Shown here one piece after another: positions 54,444 to 64,000 of a stretch of 64,000 nt of DNA. The stretch covers positions 124,001 through 188,000 of the forward strand of contig OW569370.1 of NCBI GenBank assembly GCA_937625935.1, written 5' to 3'. Under the pieces are notes generated by a model. The model did not search any database, was not told the DNA's origin, and was given only the letters and a program-made list of their open reading frames with translations. The DNA comes from Tetramitus jugosus. Taxonomy: Eukaryota; Heterolobosea; Eutetramitea; Acrasida; Vahlkampfiidae. A program made the position numbers and the translations under genes. Positions within the stretch are counted from its first letter, which is position 1. Every line of letters begins with the position of its first letter.

Positions 54444-55901
54444 TTATTGTCCGTCTACGGCAACTGGGCTCTCGGTGTCCATGTTGTTCGTGGAGCTTAT
54501 GGCTGTTGATGGTTGCACATCATCACTTTCTTGCAGCTGTTGTTGATCTTGTTCTTCTTGCTCAAGTTTTTGTTTTTCGAGTGCAAGGTTATCCTCCTTT
54601 CCGTCCACCAAGTAAAGGAGTTCATTACAAAATTCATTAAATTCTGGCACGTTCTCCATCATAATCTGTAAATAGGACTCGCGATTATAGGCCGTATCAA
54701 CATCTAGAATCATCTTTTGCATCATTGGATCACTCAACTTGCTCTTCAAATAATTGGACATGCCAATAAAGTTTAGCTTTTGTTGCGAGAGTGCAAATTC
54801 CTTGGATACTCTCAAACTCCGTCGTCCAATCTTCCTTTTCTTTCTTGCTTCAATCTTTCGCTTCTTCATCGTATTGAACTGATCCGAGTTGAAAAAACTT
54901 TCATTGTACGTTGCTTGCAACATTGACAATGGATTGCTTTCCTCCTCATCTTCCTCATCCTGTTCTTCTTGTTCTCTTGCTTGTTCATCATATTCAAACT
55001 CTGCTGGTCTAGCTCTCTTGACACCCACAAACGCATCTTTTTCTCTTGTTTCTTCTTCTTGCGCTTCCGTTGATTTTGCTTCTTCTTTTTCGGCGCTCTG
55101 TTCATCTTCTATTTTCCTATCAACAACAGCAACATCACTGCTTTCACCACTAAAATCAACAACCATATTGACCTTGGTCTTCTCATTCGTTCCCACATGA
55201 TAACTCAACGTTCCAAAAACAGGTACTTTTTTACCTCTTCTCCGATTCACCACTACTGGTGGTTGCTTCTTCTCATCATTGTCATTCTTGTTACCTTTGT
55301 TCAAATTCGCTTCAACATTCAACTGTTTTCCAAACAAGTACAATTTTGTGTTTTTATAAAATTGCTTTTCAAGTTTTTGATTTTCGTCAAATAATCGCAA
55401 GAGCGCATCGCACATGGCCTCTCTTTTCTCATTTTTCTCATCTTTATCAACATTACTATTATTATCACTATCACTAGTAGTAGTAGTAGTAGTAGTAGTA
55501 GTCGTAGTAGTCATCATGGTTGGAACATGAACCAATGGAGGTAATGATAATTTTGAGATACTATTCTTCAATTCAATCATTTGTTCATATAGTTTCTGAT
55601 GAGAGAGACAAGCTCTCTGTTCCATCATCAATTGTTCACTGTGGATGAACGATTTTTGCATCTCATTTAGTAAATCAAGTACTTGTTGCATGGATTCATC
55701 TACTACTACTGTTTTTTCATCATTTTCTTGTTGTTGTTGTTTGGAGAAAAAGGAGAGAATTTGAATGAGAAGAGAACGTTGTTGAATGATTTGGGAGATT
55801 TTGGAGTGTAGTTGGTCAATGGGTGTTTCACAACTCGTGTGAAATAAAAAATTTTGTTGTTGATTGTTGTTGTTGTTGTCTAGTCGAACTTCGATCCACA
55901 T
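54444..55901 (-). CDS. CFAP298-like protein with C-terminal HIT-finger-partner-like helices
   Basis: Encodes 485 aa from the ATG at MWIEVRLDN; 25 upstream codons begin at TTG and were excluded. The N-terminal part (NFLFHTSCETPIDQLHSKIS, QIIQQRSLLIQI) and the middle (KLYLFGKQL, then LSYHVGTNEKTKVNMVV) resemble CFAP298 (C21orf59/Kurly). The NEKTK block is its signature. CFAP298 is a cytoplasmic factor for assembling axonemal dynein arms. The C-terminal 130 residues (FIGMSNYLKSKLSDPMMQKM, ENVPEFNEFCNELLYLVD) instead resemble the helical tail of ZNHIT3-type proteins, without a zinc finger. A poly-Thr tract comes from AGT/ACT repeats. The CFAP298 match is moderate; the C-terminal match is weak. 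Confidence 0.5.
   Translation of the reverse strand: MWIEVRLDNNNNNQQQNFLFHTSCETPIDQLHSKISQIIQQRSLLIQILSFFSKQQQQENDEKTVVVDESMQQVLDLLNEMQKSFIHSEQLMMEQRACLSHQKLYEQMIELKNSISKLSLPPLVHVPTMMTTTTTTTTTTTTSDSDNNSNVDKDEKNEKREAMCDALLRLFDENQKLEKQFYKNTKLYLFGKQLNVEANLNKGNKNDNDEKKQPPVVVNRRRGKKVPVFGTLSYHVGTNEKTKVNMVVDFSGESSDVAVVDRKIEDEQSAEKEEAKSTEAQEEETREKDAFVGVKRARPAEFEYDEQAREQEEQDEEDEEESNPLSMLQATYNESFFNSDQFNTMKKRKIEARKKRKIGRRSLRVSKEFALSQQKLNFIGMSNYLKSKLSDPMMQKMILDVDTAYNRESYLQIMMENVPEFNEFCNELLYLVDGKEDNLALEKQKLEQEEQDQQQLQESDDVQPSTAISSTNNMDTESPVAVDGQ
55474..55512. repeat. (AGT)n trinucleotide repeat encoding poly-Thr
   Basis: About 13 near-perfect trinucleotide units lie within the CFAP298-like gene and give a threonine homopolymer. 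Confidence 0.8.
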
Positions 55902-56136
55902 GATTGTTGTTTTGTGTTGTTGTGCTTCTTTTTGATTTTGGTTTTTTGTTGGGGCAAGAAAATTGTTGAACTTCAAATGGCGATGCGAAATGCAACAACC
56001 CTCTTATGTTTCAACCATTTATGTTATCTCTCGACAAAAACTTCTGCAGCCAACAAGTTCAAGCTTGGTAGCCATGTGCGAACGTACCGTTTCGCATCGG
56101 CTGCGCGATTTTTCTATATTTCATTAATGTATGTAA

Positions 56137-56209
56137 GGGGTCATGGCTCAGTTGGTAGAGCGCGTGCTTTGCATGCATGAGGTCCAGGGTTCGATTCCCT
56201 GTGGCTCCA
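56137..56209 (+). tRNA. tRNA-Ala (TGC)
   Basis: A 73-nt cloverleaf without intron. Acceptor GGGGTCA/TGGCTCC pairs with two G-T wobbles, discriminator A. D arm GCTC-AGTTGGTA-GAGC; anticodon stem CGTGC/GCATG with loop TTTGCAT (TGC); T arm CAGGG-TTCGATT-CCCTG. A- and B-boxes are present. A T5 run directly after 56209 is the RNA polymerase III terminator. No mobile element lies next to this one. Confidence 0.97.
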
Positions 56210-56388
56210 TTTTTGCTTTTCTTTTTGTGGAGTGATGACCACCGAAAAACTGGAGCGGGATAATGAATAGGTATGGTTTACAAGTTTTTAATATTTATAA
56301 TTGCCTCGCTATGGAGAACGCTGATTACTAAGGAGATTCTTGTGTACAAAAAATGTGGGCAGAGTAGGTGTGAAGTACAGAGTGTACA

Positions 56389-57608
56389 TTACTTTTGTTC
56401 ATCCTTCTTGTCCTCGTCCTTCTTCTTGGTCAGAGATCCGACCAAGCCTTCCATATATTTATCATCTTGCAAAATATCTTCGATGTTCTCTTCGTCTCCA
56501 CCATTGCCACCCTTTGACATCTCCAACGCCATCCTCAATGCCTCATCTTCATCCATCTCCACATCTTCATCATCGCCAGACTGCTTTGTTGCTTGAGCGG
56601 ACGATGGCTCGCCTGATTCAGCCAACGACATTGCGATCGCTTGTCTCAATGCCTCATCCTCATCCATCTCAACGTCTTCGTCTTGAGCGGTTGCTGTGGC
56701 TGTTGTTGCGGTCGTAGTTGAAGCAGTTGCCTGGGCAGGTGCAGGTGCGCCACCAGTGTCCTGACGCATTCTGCCCTGTCTTCTGGTTTCTTCTTCCATG
56801 GACAAACGGAGAGCCATGGCCAATTCTGGGTCCAACGTTGGATCAAATCCAAATTCAAACTCGCCAGCACCTTCACCACCGCCCATTGCTTCACCACCAA
56901 CGGTCGTTCCAGTAGCACCAGCGTACAACACTGGTGATGTCAACAATAAATCAGCAAGAATATGTGGTCCGGGTGGTACAATGACCAAATGACTATATAG
57001 CAGAAAAAAACAGATCAAGAAAGAATGAAGCACGAGAGTGTGAGACAACAGAACGGATCCAACAAAAAGAACTACCACCACCAACAAAACACACAGAACA
57101 CACACCTATTATCACTATTGTTTACACTGTTGATGAAAGCTTCCAATTTTTCACTATTCTCCAATTCTCCAAAACTGACAATATCAACAGCAATATTGTT
57201 CTTCTTCAATCTCAATCCCAACTTCTCTAGTTCTTCCTTTGATTCCTGCAATGGACTACCAATGAATGCCACAATTCGCTTATTGGAAGATTGTTCACTG
57301 CTGCGTCTCTTGAGTGCCAATTGAGCCACTTTGATTGATGTTGAGAAATTGATTTGACCAGATATTTTGACTTGGGAGAGACTGGACAATAATTTGCCCA
57401 AATCGGTTGTCAGTGCCACTTGAACACTGGGAGATGATCCAGCCATGGTCAAAATAGCGAGTGTGGTCTCTGGATTGGACTGTGTTTTTCTGCCACAGAG
57501 TAAGTTGGCAGCATCTTGTTGTGATGACATTCGTGTTGGGTTAAAGTCACCATTTCGCATCCATTCGGAATTATCTATACAAATGACACATTGTTCTTTT
57601 CCTGACAT
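56389..57608 (-). CDS. RPN10: 26S proteasome regulatory subunit Rpn10 (PSMD4), two exons
   Basis: Spliced model: exon 57106-57608, intron 56993-57105 (113 nt, GTGTGT...TATAG), exon 56389-56992, giving 368 aa. A von Willebrand A domain (1-190) has [20 protein letters not shown] and, across the splice, [20 protein letters not shown]. Three ubiquitin-interacting motifs follow: [14 protein letters not shown] (about 240), [13 protein letters not shown] (about 293) and [11 protein letters not shown] (about 330). The second and third are preceded by near-identical [12 protein letters not shown] blocks, suggesting local duplication. The protein is a ubiquitin receptor of the proteasome. The UIM count matches animal rather than yeast Rpn10. 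The tail is KKDEDKKDE-rich. Confidence 0.95.
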
Positions 57609-57913
57609 TTTTTAGTGATGATGTTCTATATGAGCTGTATATGTATGTACGTATGGATGATGATTGTGTAGTATCCAAAAAACCAATAAAATCCACTCGT
57701 GTTGATTGTCCCTTTTGATCTTTTGATTTGCTGTTCTTCAAAAGTGCAAGTTTTTTGTTTGATCAGTCGAGCTTGAACCTATTCTTAGTTACATCCCGAG
57801 TTTCTCCCCTTACAACAAATTTTACAAGTACTTATTTCGGCGAAACGTTTATTCCGTCCCGCCAAAGAAAAATTAAAAACTTCGAACAAAGAAACAAACT
57901 CACTGGCCAGAAA

Positions 57914-60396
57914 ATGTATCACTCATCGCCTTCTCCGTCTTCTTCCAGTGGTGACACAAAGAAACAAAAGAAACCCTTCCGCTCAGGTATTCAATCACCC
58001 AACTCCAACATCATTTCTCAACATAATCCATATGCGCCAACAACAAGTACTACCACACTGCATCATCAACCGTCAGCATACATGATGACAACACCACCTC
58101 AAATGATAATGATGCAATCACCATCCACCACCACTTCTTCTTATTATCATCAACAACAACAACAACAACAACCGACCATGCATTCTTCCTATCCCATTCA
58201 TCTTCAACAACAACAACAACAACAATACTCGAATGTCATCACACATCAACAACAACAAATGATGCCTCATGGTGGTCTTTCTGGATGGGGAGCCATTCCA
58301 CATCATCAACAACAACAACAAATTGTTTCTTCTTCCTATACTGTTCCTGCTTCTTCTACTCCTTCTACTGCCTATTATTATTCACAACAACAACAACAAC
58401 AACCACAACAATCATATCAATTACCACCTTCTCAACAATCATCAACTACACCTCCTGTTGCCATTTCCACACCATCAAGAAACACTAAAATGAGTGGTGG
58501 TGGTAGTGGCATGCTACTCTCTTCTTCGAGTAGCAAATGGCCCGATAGTTTAAAGCTCTATGTGCAACGTGCTTATGCAAACAATAAAACCGACCGAGAT
58601 TTAGAATGTATGTAGATTGATTCTATAGAGTTGGTTTTTTGTTTTTTGTTTATTTCGAGAGAGATAACATTGTGTGGAGAACAACAAAAACTAACACCTT
58701 TATTGTTTTGTCACTCCTCTTGTTTGGAGACAACATGGTGCTCAACAAACACATACACAGTCACTGAAAAATACTTGCAAACTATTATTATGAAGGCGGA
58801 CAAAAATGGAACATTGTATTCTGCTGATTGGAGTTCTGAGCCTCTTCCAAAGTATGTTTTTTGTTCATTGAACCAATTTCATCTACACAGGTGTATATAT
58901 TAACACACACTCTTTCTTTTTTTCTACCATGTGTGTTTTATGATCGGTCCTCTACTACTACTACTACTACTACTACTAGTATTCCATCCAATTGGCCCAA
59001 TCAGAACTTTACTCGCAAATCACAAACCGCAGCAACAACAACAACAACCACTTATAATTCTAATTCTTCGACGCACTTGAGCAATGTCTCTCCCGCATCT
59101 ACAGTCGCTTCACGATTGCAAGCATCATTGAACAACAATAAGAATAATAATAGTAATAGTAGTAGTGCCATTCATTCCTTATTACACAACTTGAAATCGT
59201 CATCATCATCCAACAAGTCATCCATGATCACTACTCCCTCTTCCACGACTACGACTACTTCCATGGCACAAAAATTGAAACCATCATCCAAGAAGACGAA
59301 AGCAGCGACATCGAAAAAAGCATCATTAGAAATCTCCGAAGCGAAAACGACAAGGAAAAAATCATTGCTCGCATCCAAATCATCAACGAACACGACTACT
59401 GCTCCAGCGACAAAGAAGCGATCCACTGCCGATTTGTACTCTTTGGATAATGTTGGTGAAGGAGTCGATGATATTTTCAGTTTCAAGGTTGCAAAGAAAA
59501 AGAAGAATACGAAAAGTGGTGGTCACGGTGGAAATGTTCATTCAATGATGGATGGTGACACGGACAAGCACAAGGATAATGTGTTGGTTGGTACAATGAT
59601 GGAACTAGAAAAGGAATATTTGCGATTGACCAGTGCACCAAAGCCTTCTCAAGTACGACCACTGCACATTCTTGTTCAATCGTTGGAACTCATCAAAAAG
59701 CGATACTTTCAAGAGAGAGCCGACTATAATACATATGTGCGCGAGCAATTGAAATCCATACGTCAGGATCTAACAGTCCAGAGAATCAGAACAGCATTTG
59801 CTGTTCAAGTGTATGAGACACATGCGAGAATAGCGCTGCAGAATCATGATCTCAGCGAGTTCAATCAATGTCAAACACAATTGATTCATCTGTATGACAG
59901 TGGGCTGCCGGGCAGTGAATCCGAGTTCCTGTGTTACAGACTCTTGTATCAAGTGTTGACCAATTCGTTTACAGATTTGTCACGAATGATGAGAACAATC
60001 AAGCCTCAGTTTAAACAACATGCCCATGTCAAGTATGCGATGGAGGTTTATTCTGCTCTCATCTCTAGTAACTACTATCGATTGTTTGTCAAGTTGTATG
60101 ACAGAGCTCCAGGTATGGGTAAACATCTTTTTGATATATTCTTGGAAAAGCTACGGCAGCAGAGTTTGAAAGTCATGACCAAATCACACGGTGCCACCAA
60201 ATTACCTGTGGACTTTGTTCGTGATTCTCTCGGCTTCACTGATCAAACAGAGAAACAATTTATGAAATTTTTAAGCAAGTGTCGAGTAATCCTGTGTGAT
60301 GATGATATTCACATGGTGGATTGTAAGAGAACGTTTGAAGCTTTTGTGGAGCTGGAGGAGGAAGCGACAGCGAGCTCAGGCAATCGACCTACCTAA
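57914..60396 (+). CDS. LENG8 / SAC3-domain protein, three exons
   Basis: Spliced model: exon 57914-58607, intron 58608-58760, exon 58761-58851, intron 58852-58979, exon 58980-60396, giving 733 aa. The last acceptor sits at the end of an ACT repeat (ACTACTAG), the only one that keeps frame. The N-terminal 200 residues are Gln/Ser-rich. The LENG8 block is built across splices: KWPDSLKLYVQRAYANNKTD, FTEKYLQTII and NGTLYSADWSSEPLP. A SAC3/GANP domain follows at about 470-720 (LEKEYLRLTSAPKPSQVRPL, YNTYVREQLKSIRQDLTVQR, HARIALQNHDLSEFNQCQTQ). Relatives (yeast Thp3, human LENG8) work in nuclear mRNA processing and export. Residues 245-400 are disordered and basic. Confidence 0.88.
58964..58979. repeat. 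ACT trinucleotide repeat forming an intron end
   Basis: Tandem ACT units close intron 2 of the LENG8-like gene and supply the final TAG acceptor. Confidence 0.6.
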
Positions 60397-60617
60397 GCTC
60401 TGAATTGTAAGTTATGGTGAAGGTCATGAAAGGCGTTATTAGTTGTCCTTTGATTTCTTCTTGTGATCCTTTTGTTGCAGGAGCACGTGTGAACAACTTA
60501 CTCGCTCTGAACATTGTGCAGGACTTTTTTGGGGTTTCTTCCCTTACAAAGCAACAATAAAACCATCAAGCAAGAGGTTGCTTTCCGAATCACAAAAAAA
60601 CCGAACAACACAGATGA

Positions 60618-61270
60618 TTGAAACATGCCTGGAACGACACGTCTATTGGGCGCGAGACACAAGCGAGTGCTGAACTGTGGATTCCAGATTCTAGTTCCCA
60701 ACTCGTGCAGATGGGAGTCCCAATTGACAAGTGGTCATTGATATCTACTGGTTATCTAACAGATGATTCCTCTCTCGTGGTTAGTACGATGGTTGTACGA
60801 TGAGTGATGGCCAATCTCAGCGATGGTTGATGCCCAATGGCCAAAAGCACATTAAACAAGTGGCCTGTGGTTCATTGCATGTCATTCTTTTGGACTTCAA
60901 TGGAAGGTGTTGGTCCCTTGGAGACAATGATGGTCACCAGTTGGGTGACAAGAGAAAAGCTGTGTATCCTACTTTGAGGCCAGTTTTGAATAATGTGTAT
61001 GAAATACAAGGCAAACCCTTCACTTCGATTAGCTTAGGCTTTGCTCTACTCCCATTATACTCAAGTATCAATCCAGGTGATTGTAGATTTCTGCAGCTGA
61101 CAGGCACTAGTTTTTCCACGATTCTGCATCAGGCTTTTGTGCATCAGGCTGCTTTAATGACCAAACTCAAGCTACTCCGTAATCAGCATCGTTTTTGTGA
61201 TGTAACTGTGCTGCGACCAGCTCTAGAGCAAGAGTCCCCCATTCTCCAAAGCAGTGTGCAGATTGCATGA
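60618..61270 (+). pseudogene. RCC1-BTB pseudogene fragment
   Basis: One frame (60618-60803) reads VPIDKWSLISTGYLTDDSS. After a frame change the next (60800-61270) reads IKQVACGSLHVILLDFNGRC, WSLGDNDGHQLG and LLRNQHRFCDVTVLRP. These are RCC1 blades followed by the first strand of a BTB domain, which then stops. The frame shift and missing ends make a working protein unlikely. The same RCC1-to-BTB boundary closes the RCC1 gene at 33.6 kb. No repeats or mobile-element edges are visible. The 60397-60617 stretch has no supported gene. Confidence 0.65.
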
Positions 61271-61626
61271 TGTGCCAGACAACTGATGTTTCTCTGCTGG
61301 AAGTTACTTTTTCGTTCTTTTCCGGGATTGAAAGGAATATGTCCATCAATATCTAAAAAGGAAGATGTGATGGCGTCGACTTCGGGCTTGAAATTCGCGG
61401 AATGAAAGGTTATGGGTTTTTCATTACCTTTTTTGTTAAAACAGAATATGAATAGATGAACCATCTGGATTGACAGCGGAGAGTGCACTGGTTCTCATGT
61501 TCCAGTTACGGTAAGAGCATATCTCGACCACCCATCACCCTTAAAATGCTTCTTCGATTCTTCTGCACCAGCTGCACCCAAACAACAACAAAACTAACAT
61601 AAATACATCAGGCAAAACATTACACT
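61271..61626. other. Intergenic region before the receptor gene
   Basis: The 356-bp spacer lies between the pseudogene and the receptor-like gene; it may include more decayed BTB sequence. AC-rich leader sequence precedes the ATG at 61627. Nothing else is supported. Confidence 0.4.
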
Positions 61627-64000
61627 ATGAAAGACACTGTCAATAAGGAAAAAGATCTGGAGCTTTGTGATATCGACACCCATGCAGAAACAGTATCCAC
61701 GTACAATGGGCCGGAGAACACCACATCTAGTGATCCATTCTCAGATGAATTACTCAGTTTTTCTGCCAAAGGCTTCAAAGGACTGATTGAAAAAATTCCA
61801 CTGCCCATCAAGTTGTTGTTCATGGCTTTGACTGCACTTTTAGGAATGACATTCATTGCCACATTTCTAATAACAATCCAATCGATCGATATTCGGCAAG
61901 CCAACCAATCACGTAGGTTTGTTCGTCTCTCTGTATTGACTGGAGAGACGGTACTCTCTTTGCAAAAAGAAAGAGACGACATTGTAAACTTTCTGAGTGA
62001 ATATCTGTTGAACAATGACAGTTCACATACCATTGACATTGCCAGAGAATCATTCAAGGTGACGGATGCCAAACTTCGCAAATTTATGAAGCAGGTGAGA
62101 GATTCATCGTCTCAAAGCTACCCCGAATCAAGTCTTGTTGGAACCAAGTTTCTTCAAATCAACGATTATCGTGAAGGAATTCTTAATTTTACAATATCAG
62201 GTACTCTTGGTTTTAATTTCTATTCCAATATCATTGGTGATATCATTAATTTGATGAATTCAATGATGGAGGATCAAGAAGACCATGGAATAGATGGCAA
62301 TGAAGATTTAGTCAATATGTTGAGGATGGTCGAGTTTCAGTACACGACCAAATCAATTGGATCCTTTGTGTTTTCTCAAAAACAATATCCACTGGAGTTG
62401 TATCAAGCCATTTCATACCTTATAGCAAGTAGAGATACCCTTCTCGCGTCGGTGGTGCGCTCAATGGATGATAACGAAGAGGAGGTGTATCAACAGATGG
62501 TCAATGGAACTCTTCCTGCCATCACTGCAATGGAGTCCTACTTGTCCTCCGATCGATGGAACTTTACAACCACTGGACCACTACCAAGCGTAACAAAATA
62601 TTCTGCTATCATGTGGGATTCAGTTACAATGGATCACATCAGAGCGCTCCGATCAGTTCAATCCTTTTTGGAGAAGAAACTCCTGAAGAAGTCCAATGAT
62701 ATTATTTCGAAAGGCACCGGAATAATCATATCTATCATTTGTGTTGTCCTCTTCTTCTTCTGCCTTGTGCTGATTTGCTCATCATTGACATCATGCAGCA
62801 TCATTGGACCATGGAGAAGATTGAACAAAATGCAAGAAAATGCAATCAGCAAGTTTGTTCCACAACAATTCTTGAGACTCATGAATGTCAAGAGGATCAA
62901 TGACATAGAGTTGGGAAAGTTTGTGGAGAGACAGTTAACCATCATGAACATTTCCATTGCTCAGTTCGCCAAGTTGACATCTGGAATGAAACCAGAACAA
63001 ATCTTGCAATTCACCAACTCATACTTTGGTTACATTGGTCCAATCATTCGCAAATATGGATTTGTTCAGAATTACAATGGTGATGGACTTGTTGCATTGT
63101 ATAAGAGCCAAAGGAAAGCATTGTCTGCGAGTGTTGAACTTCAATTGGCAACAAGTGCTTACAACTTGAATGTTGTTTCAAAGAGTGATTTCCCATTGGT
63201 TGAGGTTGGAATATCAGTGCAGACTGGCGCAGTTCTTGTTGCAATTGTTGGTGAGAATGAAAGAATGGAGTGCACCATACTCAGTTCACACCACAAAACA
63301 TCAGCCAAGCTCGATTATTTAATTCAAAAATTGAACTTGAGAATGCTGACCAATACACTAGGAACTGAAGTATCGATCAAAAAATCATTATCTAGTCAGA
63401 TTGCATACAGAATGCTAGGATCGATGGAGGTAGAAACATCTTCTGGTACCCAACTTACGACGGTATATGAGATTTTGAAATCATCAGACAATGCAAAGCT
63501 TCAATCCAGAGATGATCTCAGGAATGCAGTTACACTATTTCAAACTGGACGGTATGCTGAAGCGGAGCCAATCTTTGTTTCGATTGTTAGTGAACTTTCT
63601 GATGATACAGTGAGCAAGTTGTACTTGAGTCGATGTGAACGACTGGTCAACCAAGTGAAACTCATCAGTTTGAATTTAGGTGTTCAGGAGGTCTTGAAAG
63701 ATGATGAACTATTCCATGGATTTGAAGTGTTTTGCCAGCAAGAGTTCAGTGCAGAAAACATTGTTCTTTGGGGTGAGATTGAACAATACAAAGTGCAACC
63801 AGAAAACAAGAGAAGAACCATCGCAAAGAGATTGAGAAGAGAGTATCTGAGTTTGAGTGGACGGAAAACGATCAACATCAATGAGACGTTGAAGGAAGCT
63901 GTTGCGAATGAGATTTTGAAAGAATCTCATGAGAAAGCACCCGCAGCAGAGTTGTTCTCTGACATTCAACATGAACTGGAACTGTTGATGACAGACACAT
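61627..64000 (+). CDS. NIT-TM-cyclase-like-RGS receptor, 3' end beyond window
   Basis: The frame is open from ATG 61627 to the last base (791 codons, partial). TM1 is at about residues 60-82 (KLLFMALTALLGMTFIATFL) and TM2 at about 364-388 (IIISIICVVLFFFCLVLICS). The extracellular part between them resembles a NIT sensing domain (VLSLQKERDDIVNFLSEY; LYQAISYLIASRDTLL). Inside, residues 408-610 follow the class-III nucleotidyl cyclase plan (FVPQQFLRLMN, FGYIGPIIRKYGFVQNYNGD, VGENERMECTILS). The first metal Asp (SDIxGF in enzymes) is ISIAQF here, and the substrate-binding N/R positions look lost. A TPR-like hairpin and an RGS domain (about 692-770: FEVFCQQEFSAENIVLWGEI) follow. RGS domains switch off G-alpha subunits, so this is probably a receptor-type regulator. 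Confidence 0.8.
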   Translation, partial: MKDTVNKEKDLELCDIDTHAETVSTYNGPENTTSSDPFSDELLSFSAKGFKGLIEKIPLPIKLLFMALTALLGMTFIATFLITIQSIDIRQANQSRRFVRLSVLTGETVLSLQKERDDIVNFLSEYLLNNDSSHTIDIARESFKVTDAKLRKFMKQVRDSSSQSYPESSLVGTKFLQINDYREGILNFTISGTLGFNFYSNIIGDIINLMNSMMEDQEDHGIDGNEDLVNMLRMVEFQYTTKSIGSFVFSQKQYPLELYQAISYLIASRDTLLASVVRSMDDNEEEVYQQMVNGTLPAITAMESYLSSDRWNFTTTGPLPSVTKYSAIMWDSVTMDHIRALRSVQSFLEKKLLKKSNDIISKGTGIIISIICVVLFFFCLVLICSSLTSCSIIGPWRRLNKMQENAISKFVPQQFLRLMNVKRINDIELGKFVERQLTIMNISIAQFAKLTSGMKPEQILQFTNSYFGYIGPIIRKYGFVQNYNGDGLVALYKSQRKALSASVELQLATSAYNLNVVSKSDFPLVEVGISVQTGAVLVAIVGENERMECTILSSHHKTSAKLDYLIQKLNLRMLTNTLGTEVSIKKSLSSQIAYRMLGSMEVETSSGTQLTTVYEILKSSDNAKLQSRDDLRNAVTLFQTGRYAEAEPIFVSIVSELSDDTVSKLYLSRCERLVNQVKLISLNLGVQEVLKDDELFHGFEVFCQQEFSAENIVLWGEIEQYKVQPENKRRTIAKRLRREYLSLSGRKTININETLKEAVANEILKESHEKAPAAELFSDIQHELELLMTDT

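Noticed and set aside
58118-58500. Leu/Asn-rich frames overlapping the LENG8 exon 1
   Set aside because: Products of CAA repeats read in other frames.
1-64000. CRISPR arrays, bacterial operons, riboswitches
   Set aside because: No direct-repeat/spacer pattern; the genes have GT-AG introns and eukaryotic content, so these are not expected.

Overview
The window looks like nuclear DNA of a free-living heterolobosean amoeboflagellate of the Naegleria type. The reasons are an AT-rich sequence, genes packed on both strands with short spacers, and mostly intronless genes with a few short GT-AG introns (about 40 to 150 nt). The gene set is also eukaryotic: Polo kinase, CNOT3, Rpn10, retromer VPS29, PEX4, a mitochondrial bL12 and flagellar proteins. 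The genus is an inference from gene style; no species-diagnostic marker is present.

Layout. 0-5 kb: a 14-repeat leucine-rich-repeat protein, a ricin-B-like protein, an F-box-like protein and a LYR-motif protein. 5-15 kb: a Polo-like kinase with two introns, a coiled-coil protein, a double AAA ATPase of the AFG2/SPATA5L1 type, a two-TM protein and the peroxisomal E2 PEX4. 15-18 kb: a PX-SH3-SH3 adaptor and an acidic protein. 17.9-23.05 kb: an apparently intact two-ORF non-LTR retrotransposon with a perfect 17-bp target-site duplication, inserted 48 bp upstream of a tRNA-Asn gene, with the decayed 3' end of a related element beside it. 23-37 kb: a secreted protein, an EF-hand protein, TPR, LZTR1-like Kelch/BTB, RCC1, a CUE-CUE-PARP-like protein and a mitochondrial LEA-like protein. 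37-47 kb: a TMEM209-like membrane protein, CNOT3, a phytanoyl-CoA-dioxygenase-like protein, endosulfine, VPS29 and mitochondrial bL12. 46.8-60.4 kb: an unusual VAB-MORN-VPS9 protein, a MAPEG protein, CFAP20DC-like and CFAP298-like flagellar candidates, tRNA-Ala, Rpn10 and a LENG8/SAC3-like protein. 60.6-64 kb: an RCC1-BTB pseudogene and the 5' part of a NIT-TM-cyclase-like-RGS receptor that runs off the window.

Together the genes cover mitosis (Polo kinase, endosulfine), RNA handling (CNOT3, LENG8), ubiquitin/proteasome work (PEX4, Rpn10, BTB/Kelch, F-box-like), endosomal traffic (VPS29, VPS9 protein, PX protein) and the flagellate stage. There is no operon logic; neighbours are mostly unrelated.

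The strongest biological lead is the tRNA-proximal LINE: its spacing recalls the tRNA-targeted TRE5 elements of Dictyostelium. It also has a stop-start ORF overlap and two tandem 3' hairpins. Gene starts were chosen at real ATG codons; several longer open frames begin at TTG or GTG and were trimmed. Spliced models rest on GT-AG sites, frame continuity and domain continuity, without transcript data.
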